Below are positions 34,801 to 42,300 of a DNA stretch of 64,000 nt, in pieces. Made by a program: the position numbers and the translations under genes. The DNA comes from Segatella copri. Its GTDB lineage: Bacteria; Bacteroidota; Bacteroidia; Bacteroidales; Bacteroidaceae. Each line of letters starts with the position of its first letter. The first letter of the stretch is position 1. The notes beneath the pieces were generated by a model. The model worked only from the letters and a program-made list of their open reading frames with translations. It had not been told where the DNA came from and made no database searches. The stretch lies in assembly GCF_026015295.1 (NCBI RefSeq), contig NZ_JAPDUW010000001.1:558001-622000 (forward strand), read 5' to 3'.

Positions 34801-35321
34801 AGTACGGTACGGAGAAACTGGTCGTAGTCGAGTCCGATGATGTTCGGCAGCTCGTTCCAGTCGGCAGTTTCCTCTGTTACCTCTTCTCCGTTTCTCGTGA
34901 TTTTATAAAGCGCAGTCTTGGCGTTTTCGTAGCGCACTCTCTGGAATCTGACGTGCCATTCTGCGCGGTAGATGCTGCCGTTGTTGGCAAGGAAGGTGAG
35001 TTTGCTGTAGCCTTCCTTCTTGCCACGTGTCAGGATGTTTCGGCTGTCGGTAGGAGCCAGACGGTTACTTTCGCTGGCATCGGCAGCTCCGAAAATCTCG
35101 ATGTTCTGGTTCTTGTCTCCTTTCTTCCTGGGATAGCGAGGGGCGCGGTTGTAGAGGGCAAGGCAGATGGCGTCGAGTAGGGTAGACTTGCCACTTCCCG
35201 TCGGACCTACGATGCTGAAGATGGTGCTCTCGCCTAAGGCACCTTCTTCAAAGTTGATGACCTCGCCTCCCTGTTTGTCAAGCGAAGCGAGGTTGAGTAT
35301 TTCGAGTTGTAGGAATTTCAT
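31866..35321 (-). CDS. sbcC: Exonuclease subunit SbcC (Rad50-like SMC ATPase)
   Basis: A 1151-residue SMC-type protein. It has a Walker A at GPTGSGKSTLLDAI (about residue 38), long coiled coils, a central CPLC zinc hook (KPCPLCGSTTHP, about residue 570), the signature SLSGGETFIVSLGLALGLS and Walker B LFIDEGFGTLD near the end. With SbcD it cleaves hairpins and palindromic DNA. It overlaps sbcD by 4 bases (ATGA-type), so the two are coupled. The window's many palindromes are natural substrates for this complex. Confidence 0.95.
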   Translation of the reverse strand: MKFLQLEILNLASLDKQGGEVINFEEGALGESTIFSIVGPTGSGKSTLLDAICLALYNRAPRYPRKKGDKNQNIEIFGAADASESNRLAPTDSRNILTRGKKEGYSKLTFLANNGSIYRAEWHVRFQRVRYENAKTALYKITRNGEEVTEETADWNELPNIIGLDYDQFLRTVLIAQGSFANFLTAKENERYELLEKLIGCEETYTNIATEIKKAKDQATDAYNQMAASVEAVKQNLLNDEELAQLKEEIARLEKAEKELDSQLQAISKDLQWFEENDKQIKQIAICQTDMEQAADAIKAMQAQILRLQLHDEVQPAVNLLQEVERQTQSIQEQEENILKAEANIKSQESAISESEKTLASLKEAVSKAQEQLEKALPVIAEARALKTKMEAAMPNLKEKKEALELAQKENLTAQKDVEENARNIQKWEAETEKANLALKTTNEEIAKQKQVLHEATQAAEQAWEKERNKTAGQNIEELQNSKTVADRKLQDVQQAIKVVAHLDAATTEKLKNEERILVLDKRNAEIDEALSKLTIEALTQETLTLRNAYTLMVSEKWEIHRANLTEGKPCPLCGSTTHPYHTDNRQFVEATTELSQLLKAKEDLLKLQQKEEKDLSGERKQNDGEVQTLQKQQEKLSGEIATYEEEWKALIAQYPKIPKAEAELKLLLPIYENKAKDASSKLSLFNKIQKEIERLTQLKDKAVKDEAAYESKASTIQNKAQENTSTCATKLAEQKALTINLASQKKSKEEAYGKALQAWNSTKKEMEEWQEKYKQILNGEEPDAAEQRLTAAKDEATKAADTQNENINKLKAELANSKGSHQTMLSQNKTMKENLQTKEKELDLWIEEYNKQLEEKSIEGKDSEEEGIEERSIEPSLIDRNTIREMLHSAEDWNTIRREKDEKEKAVASTTALYQSAEKAHQQHLEHQPAQTRDALLTIQQEYQERSQRNELIAANARMQNHQEAVKQLGDKAEALQLVTQEKDDWTAITDAIGADGKTLRKIAQCYTLSFLIAHANQEIRKFNSRYELQQVKHSLGIRVIDHDRADDIRDTTSLSGGETFIVSLGLALGLSALSSRNISFENLFIDEGFGTLDPDTLATVIDSLAMLQSSQGKKVGVISHTDTMSERITTQIRIIKNGNSGSSHIEIYP

Positions 35322-36631
35322 AATGATGATGTCGTTAATAAATCGGATAACATTTTCTCCTGTCTTTCGTTCATCGGAGCGTTGTGCCTGATGGCGAAGG
35401 CTTCTTTCAGCGTGTCGAGCGGAGGACGGTTGATGATGTCTTCTATGCTGGTGATGTGCTGGGAACCCTGGATGGTGGAGAGGTCCAGTTGCGGGATGAT
35501 GCGCTGGATTTTGCAGAGCACGGCATCCTTTTCGTTGACGAGCTTCTCCAGTTCCTTGATGTCATCGCTGGTCAGTTTCTCCTGTTTCACCTTCAGCATC
35601 ACGTAGTCGAAGTGGTCGCTCAGTTCGCCGTCTGTTCTCTCCGAGAGTTCAGAATTGATGAGCTTCTGCCATTTCTTGAAGGTCAGTTCTTCCTCATCTT
35701 CGGGCAGGATGCGGAGGGCGTGCTGAGGCTTGTATTCCAGGAAATCTACTTTCCATTCCTTACTTTTGCCGGTTTCCTTTCCTTCATCCTCTTCTCCGTG
35801 TTCTATGGTGATGAGGTCGATGCCGTGGGTGTAGTCTTTCTCGGCGAACGACATCGGGAGGATACTTCCCGTGTATCTTGCCCAGTCGGTGTTCCAGATA
35901 TGTTGCCGTTTGTGAATGTGTCCGCAAGTCATATAGTCGGGATGGTCGTTCCATCCTTCCAGGTCCACTTCCTCCTGTCCGCCGATGATGATTTTCTCGC
36001 TCGCATCCTTTTTGGCGATATCCGAACCCTTGGCGTACATGTGTGCCATCATGATGCACTTCCTGCCCGGGTGTTTCTTTCGAGCTTCAGCCGTCAGTTC
36101 TCTCAGAAAGTCGTTGACTCCCTGCGAGTAACTGGCGTTCTGCACCACATCGCTTCTTAGGAAAGGTACGGCGAGGATGATGACTTCTTCTCCTGCCTCG
36201 TTGGTTACGGGGATGATGAGGTCATCGAAGGAATAGATCCAATGTCCGCCGGTTTTATCATCGTCCCCGCTTTCTCCCTGCTTCCAGATTTTCCTTACGT
36301 TTCCTCTTATTTCCACGTGGTATCGGGTGAGTAGCGGACGGGGAGCCTCCAGTCGGCTGGCGGAATCGTGGTTGCCGGCGGTAATGATAACCTGCATGTT
36401 AGGGCACAGTTGGGTAGCATCGGCAAGAAACTCGTAATAAACGGTCTGTGCCGCTGCCGATGGATTTCCGTTATCAAAGATGTCTCCTGCGATGAGGAGA
36501 GCATCGGGCTTTTGTTCAGCGATTTGTTCCAGGAGCCATTTCAGGAAATGCTTGTGTTCCGGCAGACGGTCGTTGCCGTGAAACAGGTTGCCCAGATGCC
36601 AGTCGCTGGTTGCTAATATCTTCATACTCAT
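35318..36631 (-). CDS. sbcD: Exonuclease subunit SbcD (Mre11-like nuclease)
   Basis: A metallophosphoesterase of the Mre11 group. Motifs are SDWHLGNLFHGNDR, AGDIFDNGNPSA, GNHDS, MAHMYAKG and CGHIHKRQ. Length of 437 residues is normal. The start at 36631 gives MSMKILATSDWHLG; the ATG at 36625 is equally plausible. Upstream there are three 22-bp direct repeats (36661-36722). Confidence 0.95.
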   Translation of the reverse strand: MSMKILATSDWHLGNLFHGNDRLPEHKHFLKWLLEQIAEQKPDALLIAGDIFDNGNPSAAAQTVYYEFLADATQLCPNMQVIITAGNHDSASRLEAPRPLLTRYHVEIRGNVRKIWKQGESGDDDKTGGHWIYSFDDLIIPVTNEAGEEVIILAVPFLRSDVVQNASYSQGVNDFLRELTAEARKKHPGRKCIMMAHMYAKGSDIAKKDASEKIIIGGQEEVDLEGWNDHPDYMTCGHIHKRQHIWNTDWARYTGSILPMSFAEKDYTHGIDLITIEHGEEDEGKETGKSKEWKVDFLEYKPQHALRILPEDEEELTFKKWQKLINSELSERTDGELSDHFDYVMLKVKQEKLTSDDIKELEKLVNEKDAVLCKIQRIIPQLDLSTIQGSQHITSIEDIINRPPLDTLKEAFAIRHNAPMNERQEKMLSDLLTTSSL

Positions 36632-36660
36632 AAGAATGTCTAATCTTAGTCTTTTTCTTT

Positions 36661-36722
36661 GTCTTTGGCTTACAAACCTTTAACCTTTGGTTTGCAATCC
36701 TTTGACCTTTGGCTTGCAATCT
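36661..36722 (-). repeat. Three tandem 22-bp repeats upstream of sbcD
   Basis: On the minus strand the unit reads GATTGCAAGCCAAAGGTCAAAG with small changes in each copy. The spacing is exactly 22 bases, about two helical turns. They lie 30-90 bases before the sbcD start and could be binding sites or a repetitive remnant. Confidence 0.7.
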
Positions 36723-36819
36723 GACTACAAAGTTAACACAATTATTTGGGATACGCAAAGAAATAAGCTCAAAAAACGAAGAATTATGGCCGGAAAAGTA
36801 AAGATATTCAGGAAAAGTC

Positions 36820-36850
36820 TTGTTTTATATCTGATAAAGTTGTATCTTTG
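36820..36850 (+). promoter_or_regulatory. Promoter of the HU-HIG gene
   Basis: TTG(T) at 36820, a 20-base spacer and TATCTTTG at 36843-36850. It creates a leader of about 230 bases before ATG 37086. Confidence 0.7.
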
Positions 36851-36856
36851 CAAGGT

Positions 36857-36984
36857 AGAAATCTTCGTTCATAAACATTGAATGTCCGTTCAGTGTCTTT
36901 GAACGGCGGTTCATAGACTTTGAATGTCGGTTCAGTGTCTATGAACGGAGATTTCTCCTAGGATTAAATACTTTTCTTCCTAGG
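36857..36984 (+). promoter_or_regulatory. Structured 5' leader of the HU-HIG gene
   Basis: AGAAATCTTCGTTCATA (36857-36873) pairs with TATGAACGGAGATTTCT (36940-36956), 17 bp with one G-U pair. Inside, CCGTTCA/TGAACGG (36886-36906) forms a hairpin and ACATT/AATGT (36875-36885) a small one. GTTCATAGAC (36910) can instead pair with GTCTATGAAC (36936), competing with the outer stem. Two CCTAGG palindromes follow at 36957 and 36979. No known riboswitch is recognised. Confidence 0.55.
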
Positions 36985-37085
36985 TTTGTGGTCTTTTCTT
37001 CTTAAGTATAACAATAAATACTATAGGATGTAAAGGCTGTTGCAATTAGAAATACTAATAAACTAAAGTAGGAAAGGAAACTGAT

Positions 37086-37724
37086 ATGGCTAAGTACAAA
37101 TTGCAGGAAATGGGGGATATGCGCTATGATGGCAAGCGCAGAGTTTATCCCAAGATGGTGACCAACCGTACACTATCCCGAAAAGAGTTCGTCAAGATGA
37201 TGCAGAACTACCATCGCGGTATTTCGGAAAGTACCACGGAGGCTGTATTGACCGATGTGGTTGATATGCTGACAGACATGCTCTCCATGGGTTACAACGT
37301 GAATCTGGAAGGTTTCGGCACCTTCTCCCTCTCCCTCGCTTTCGAGGATGAGAAGCCTAGGGAAATTCTGAATCCAGATGATAAGATGACGTATCGCAAG
37401 GTGGGCGTGAAGGACATCAACTTCAAGGCGTCTCCTGAGTTTATCAAGGAGGTGAAGCGTGAAACCGACCGTGACCTGGAGCGTGATATGGGTGGTGTAA
37501 AGGTTATCCGCAAGCAGCTCTATTCCAAGGAAGAGCGCATCGCCCGAGCCCTGGAGGTGATAGAGAAGAACGGAGTCCTCACCCTAGGCGATTATGCCTC
37601 CATCAACAACCTGAGCCGTACTGCCGCCTCTATGGAACTGAAGGAGCTGACCTGTGATAAATCTTCGCCGATAGATTCACTAGGCCGTGGCAGCCATAAG
37701 GTTTGGGTAAAGAGAAAAGAATAA
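37086..37724 (+). CDS. HU-HIG family DNA-binding protein with C-terminal extension
   Basis: An HU/IHF-like fold of the Bacteroidetes HU-HIG type covers residues 1-125 (SRKEFVKMMQNYHRGISEST, then YNVNLEGFGTFSLSL). The C-terminal 80 residues contain a winged-helix-like segment (NGVLTLGDYASINNLSRTAA), which is common in this family's longer members. The function is chromosomal DNA binding or regulation. It is monocistronic with a long structured leader. Confidence 0.82.
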   Translation: MAKYKLQEMGDMRYDGKRRVYPKMVTNRTLSRKEFVKMMQNYHRGISESTTEAVLTDVVDMLTDMLSMGYNVNLEGFGTFSLSLAFEDEKPREILNPDDKMTYRKVGVKDINFKASPEFIKEVKRETDRDLERDMGGVKVIRKQLYSKEERIARALEVIEKNGVLTLGDYASINNLSRTAASMELKELTCDKSSPIDSLGRGSHKVWVKRKE

Positions 37725-37742
37725 ATAAAAATGAGTTTTTAT

Positions 37743-37770
37743 ACTATTTTATTGGGATTTGCAAGAAACT
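37743..37770 (+). repeat. 28-bp direct repeat, left copy, flanking a toxin-antitoxin module
   Basis: Begins ACTATTTTATTGGGATTTGC and matches 38338-38365 at 27 of 28 positions. Part of it is also the left arm of the operator palindrome. Confidence 0.85.
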
Positions 37771-37794
37771 TTCCGATTTTCTTGCAAATCCCAA
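37752..37794. promoter_or_regulatory. Operator palindrome of the toxin-antitoxin module
   Basis: TTGGGATTTGCAAGAAA (37752-37768) and TTTCTTGCAAATCCCAA (37778-37794) are perfect complements with a 9-base centre. It covers the -33 region of the promoter (TACTTTTG at 37805-37812), as expected for autorepression by an antitoxin-toxin complex. Confidence 0.7.
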
Positions 37795-37836
37795 TTCTTT
37801 TTATTACTTTTGCGGTGTTATTAAAATGATAGTGTT

Positions 37837-38049
37837 ATGGATGCAACATTACAAACAATAAATTTGCAACTTCCTAGTTCCGATATGCAATTTTTGAAAG
37901 AATTGGCTAAAAGAATGGGATGGGTTGCTAGCAAAGTGAAGTCTAACTCTAAAATGTCAGAGTTAGATAAGGCAATTCTTGATGTAAAGGAGGGAAATGT
38001 CAAAAACTTCGATACTTTGGAGGATATGATGAACTATCTGGAGGCTTAG
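37837..38049 (+). CDS. Antitoxin of a YafQ/RelE-type module
   Basis: A 70-residue protein. Its start MDATLQTINLQLPSSDMQF resembles short antitoxins that place a ribbon or helix at the N-terminus, and its tail (DVKEGNVKNFDTLEDMMNYL) is acidic, as a toxin-neutralising segment should be. The toxin gene starts 2 bases after its stop. No named antitoxin family is certain. Confidence 0.72.
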   Translation: MDATLQTINLQLPSSDMQFLKELAKRMGWVASKVKSNSKMSELDKAILDVKEGNVKNFDTLEDMMNYLEA

Positions 38050-38051
38050 TT

Positions 38052-38330
38052 ATGTATAAGTTACAGCTTTCTGGGAGGTTTAAAAAATCGTACAGGAAAT
38101 GTATCAAACGAGGATACGACAAGTCCTTGTTCGAGGAAGTTGTGTCTATTTTGTTGAGAGGAGAACCATTGCCAGCAAAGTATAAGAATCATCCTTTGCA
38201 TGGAAATTATGAAGGATGGAATGATTGTCATATTCTTCCTGATTGGGTTTTGGTATGGAAGTATGATAATGATGAGTTAATCCTATGTTTACTTGATACA
38301 GGAACCCATTCTGATTTGTTTAAGAAGTAA
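38052..38330 (+). CDS. YafQ-family type II toxin (mRNA interferase)
   Basis: A 92-residue RelE-superfamily protein with the YafQ pattern 'FKKSYRKCIKRGYD', 'LPAKYKNHPLHGNYEGWNDCHILPDW', 'LLDTGTHSDLFKK'. The His/Asp residues in HPLHGNYEGWNDCHI and the final H-x-D-L-F fit the catalytic set. It would cleave ribosome-bound mRNA. It is translationally linked to the upstream antitoxin. Confidence 0.85.
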   Translation: MYKLQLSGRFKKSYRKCIKRGYDKSLFEEVVSILLRGEPLPAKYKNHPLHGNYEGWNDCHILPDWVLVWKYDNDELILCLLDTGTHSDLFKK

Positions 38331-38337
38331 ATCATCA

Positions 38338-38365
38338 ACTATTTTATTGTGATTTGCAAGAAACT
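38338..38365 (+). repeat. 28-bp direct repeat, right copy, flanking the toxin-antitoxin module
   Basis: Begins ACTATTTTATTGTGATTTGC, 27/28 identical to 37743-37770. It lies 7 bases after the toxin stop codon. Confidence 0.85.
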
Positions 38366-38416
38366 ATTTCTCTTTTAAGTCATTTGCCGATTTTTCGAAA
38401 TCAGCTTTGATATCAT

Positions 38417-38557
38417 CTAATAGTGGATTTCTGTTTTAGCATAAATGTCAATGCCATCATATTGTTTTGCTCTTTCGAGCATCTCCTCTTTATGTTTTAG
38501 GAGTTGTTTAAACTTTCTGATGTTTTCCTCCTTTGTATTGTTCTTTGTTGCTTGCAT
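38417..38557 (-). CDS. Small 46-residue protein, possibly frameshifted
   Basis: ATG at 38557, preceded by a TATCTTTG element (38605-38598, minus), encodes MQATKNNTKEENIRKFKQLL and a charged helix, then stops after KTEIHY. One extra A in the AAAA run near 38434 would carry the frame on through NPLLDDIKADFEKSANDLKE to a stop at 38364. The longer product would look more complete. Whether it is a short gene or a decayed one is open. Family not recognised. Confidence 0.4.
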   Translation of the reverse strand: MQATKNNTKEENIRKFKQLLKHKEEMLERAKQYDGIDIYAKTEIHY

Positions 38558-38813
38558 AATAACCTTCTTTTTAATGTTATTGTTATTAATTTGGTGGCAA
38601 AGATAGGAAAAGTAAATGAGATATGCAAGAAAAAAGACCTAAAATTTTGTGAAGCCAATTCTTTTTCGTACTTTTGCAATCGTCTTGCTGTGAATGGCTG
38701 GCGATGAGTCGCTGGCTAGATAAAAATCCATGGCTTGGCCTATTTTAAATTGAAGACGTTTGCTTGACGTTTCTTCTGACCTTTCGAAACCTCGGAAATT
38801 TCATAAGCGTTCA

Positions 38814-39228
38814 GATGGAGACTGCGGTGGGCGTCTACCCACTGTGTATATACACATGGCATAGGTGTGCCCCTTCGACTGAGGGGGTACACCCTATGCT
38901 ATCATATATATACCTGCTTGGCGTAGGCTTCTGTTGCTTCTTATCCTTGACGCTGTGGTCCATTCCGAGGTACCTGAAAGGCAAGGATGAGGCTAAGGGT
39001 AATAAGATTCCTACGCCATCATTTTATAATAGCAATCCTGTTTCTAACAATCTTCTCTGCTTAGGGAATCGGTGGAGCATATTTATAGGGCTAAGAGACA
39101 CCGATATAGCAAAGAAAATAGATTTGGAAACTTTGCACCAGCAGATAAATGAACTTCAGATTGATAAAGATTTGAACAGGGGAAAGCTGCACCCTCTTTC
39201 GGAGAAATTCACTATATTTGCAACATGA
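38814..39228 (+). CDS. Doubtful ORF upstream of the large BspA-like gene
   Basis: An open frame of 137 codons from ATG 38814 with one hydrophobic stretch (YLLGVGFCCFLSLTLWSI) and a charged C-terminal part. A TACTTTTG element lies near 38670. Two hairpins (GTGGG/CCCAC at 38827-38842, and a 15-bp imperfect one at 38857-38898) fall inside it. Its 3' end contains the promoter of the next gene (TATATTTG, 39213-39220). It may be non-coding leader DNA. No family is recognised. Confidence 0.3.
39213..39220 (+). promoter_or_regulatory. -7 element TATATTTG of the large BspA-like gene
   Basis: A consensus element 160 bases before ATG 39381; the leader between them has no ORF. Confidence 0.6.
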
Positions 39229-39380
39229 AGGAAATATAGAAACTATACCAAGGATAGAGTTAGCCTTGATTATCATCGGGGGGTGCATCCATATTTATCT
39301 TCTTAATAAACCTCTTGTATTTTCTGGAGTGAACTTAACAATAAGCAGACAAATTTAAATAACAATTATAATATTAATTT

Positions 39381-42300
39381 ATGAAAAAATTTACCAATCA
39401 ATTCAATGGGTCGCATGCCGACCGTATTAACAATGGTGGAGGTAGGTTCCGAAGGATCGCTCTGTTCCCATTGATGTTGCTCACGTTGTTGCTTCTGCCT
39501 ACCCGCATGATGGCGCAGACAGATTACGACAACACAGTTACCTTCACAGCCTTAGAGGGTAATCCTTTGGGCATATCTGATGCAGAAAGTTACCATAAAC
39601 TCTTTGATGGCCAAAAGAAAGAAGGCAATTCCACCAAGTGGTGCTGCAATTTCTATAGCAGTGCCTATGTCATCTTCAAAGCCAGCAAGGCAGGAATTCC
39701 TGTGGGCTACACTATCACTACAGGCAACGACAACTCCAATTGGAATGGTCGTAACCCTAAGTCGTGGAAGCTCTATGGTAACAATGAAGGTCAAAATGGC
39801 AATTGGACGCTGATCCAGGAGGTGAACAACGATACGAAGCTTCAGGATGTGAACTGTACTTCTTACGACTTCACCTGCGAGAAGGGAAAAACATCTTATC
39901 AATATTTCAAATGGGAAATATCGGCTATTCAAAGCGGAGACGTGTTGCAAGTAGGCGAATTCGAACTCAAACTCCAAACTTGTACGCACACAAATACTGA
40001 TGGTTCGTCTGCACTTGGCGATCCAATAGAAAACGTAGAAGCTACTTGCACCGAGCATGGCTATACCACATACAAATGCTCTATTTGCCACTCAACTGTA
40101 AAAGAATATAAGACTGATGAGCTAAAGAAGCATACACTCACTCACCATGAAGCTACAGATGCGATAAAGGAACACTGGCTGTGTAATGTATGCCACAAAT
40201 ACTTTAGCGATGTGGATGCCACTCAAGAGGTAAGTTATGCCAGCCTTTTATATAAGGGTTACGCCGTGTTTGACGGAAGCACAAGAACACTTACATTCAG
40301 ATACGGCCCTTCCAAGCCTGAAGGAGCTTATGACTTGAATGAAGGCACTAATTCCCCTGCGTGGGAGAAACAACGAGCCAATATCGAAAAGGTAGTCTTT
40401 GATGCCTCGTTTGCTAATGCAAGACCAACGAGTTGTTATAAATGGTTCTGGGCTTTTAATAACTTGGCACAAATTGAAGGTATTGAATATCTTAATACCG
40501 AAAAAGTAACCAACATGGACTGGATGTTCTCTGGCTACTCTAATCTTCCCTCGCTCGACCTCTCTAACTTCGATACTCGGAACGTGACAAGTATGAGAGG
40601 TATGTTCAATGCCTGTAAAGGTATTGGCTCGCTCGACCTCTCTAACTTCAATACTCAGAACGTGACAGATATGTGCTGTATGTTCTGGACGTGCTCTGAG
40701 CTTACCTCACTCGACCTCACTAACTTCGATACTCAGAACGTAAAAGATATGAGTGCTATGTTCATAGATTGCTCTAATCTTACAACCATCTATGTTGGCG
40801 ACAAATTTGTCACAACAAACGTAAGTAATGGATCTAATATGTTCGCTGGCTGCGAAAAACTCAAAAACTATGACAGAAGCAAGACAAACCACAACTATGC
40901 CAACTGCGGCACGGATGGTTACTTTACTCCTGGATGTGGGTATGCCGAGTTTGATAATGCCACTGAAACTCTTACATTCCGTTACAAGGGATTCAAGCCC
41001 GAAGGAGCTTATGATTTGAATGAAGGCACTAATTCCCCTACGTGGGCGAAACATGCAGCCAATATAAAGAAGGTAGTCTTTGCTGCCTCGTTTGCTAAAG
41101 CAAGACCTACGAGTTGCTATAATTGGTTTAGATATTGTGAAAAACTGACTCAAATTGAAGGTATTGAGCATCTTAATACCGAAGAGGTAACCGATATGAG
41201 CTGGATGTTCATGGGCTGCAAGGCTCTCGCCTCGCTCGATGTTACTCACTTCAATACCGCGAAGGTGACGGATATGGGAGTTATGTTCAATAGCTGCTCA
41301 TCTCTTACCTCTCTCGACGTTTCTAACTTCAATACAGCGAAGGTAACAGATATGTACACAATGTTCCATTGTTGCTCATCTCTCAAAACGCTCGACCTTA
41401 CAAACTTCAATACTGCGAATGTAACGGATTTGGGCTATATGTTCGAAGGTTGCTCATCTCTCAAAACGCTCGACCTTACAAACTTCAATACTGAGAAAGT
41501 AACGAGTATTATAGGAATGTTCCATGACTGCTCATCTCTCACTACTATCTATGTTAGTGACAAATTTATTACAACAAATGTAACAAGAGGAAATATCGTG
41601 TTCGATGGTTGCACCGCTCTCAAGGGTGCAATAGATTATGATGCCAACAAGACCGACTGCACCTACGCCAACTACACGAATGGCTACTTCACTCCAAAAG
41701 GCGGTTTTCAAGCCTATGCTGTATTTGATGCAGATAACAGCACACTTACATTCGGTTATGGCGCAAAGCCTGCGGGGGCTTATGATTTGAATGAAAAGCC
41801 ATCATATCCAGGATGGGTTGCAATAAGAAACAATATCAAGAAGGTCGTATTCGATGCCTCGTTTGCAAAAGCACGTCCTACGAGTTGCTATTATTGGTTC
41901 AGTGGTTGTGATATGCTGACTCAAATTGAAGGTATTGAGCATCTTAATACCGAAGAGGTAACCGATATGAGCTGGATGTTCATGGATTGTCGCGGACTCA
42001 CTTCTCTTGATGTTTCTCACTTTAATACCCAAAAAGTAACTAATTTGGAACACATGTTCAATAGATGTAGCGGACTCACTTCTCTTGATGTTTCAAGCTT
42101 CAATACCGAGAACGTAACAAATATGACATGCATATTTTTGGGTTGTAGCGGACTCACCTCTCTTGATGTTTCTCACTTCAATACCAAGAAAGTAACAGAT
42201 ATGTCATGTATGTTCTATGAATGTGGTAAACTCACCTCTCTTGATGTTTCTCATTTCAATACGGGTAATGTAACCGATATGAGCTTTATGTTCTTTAATT

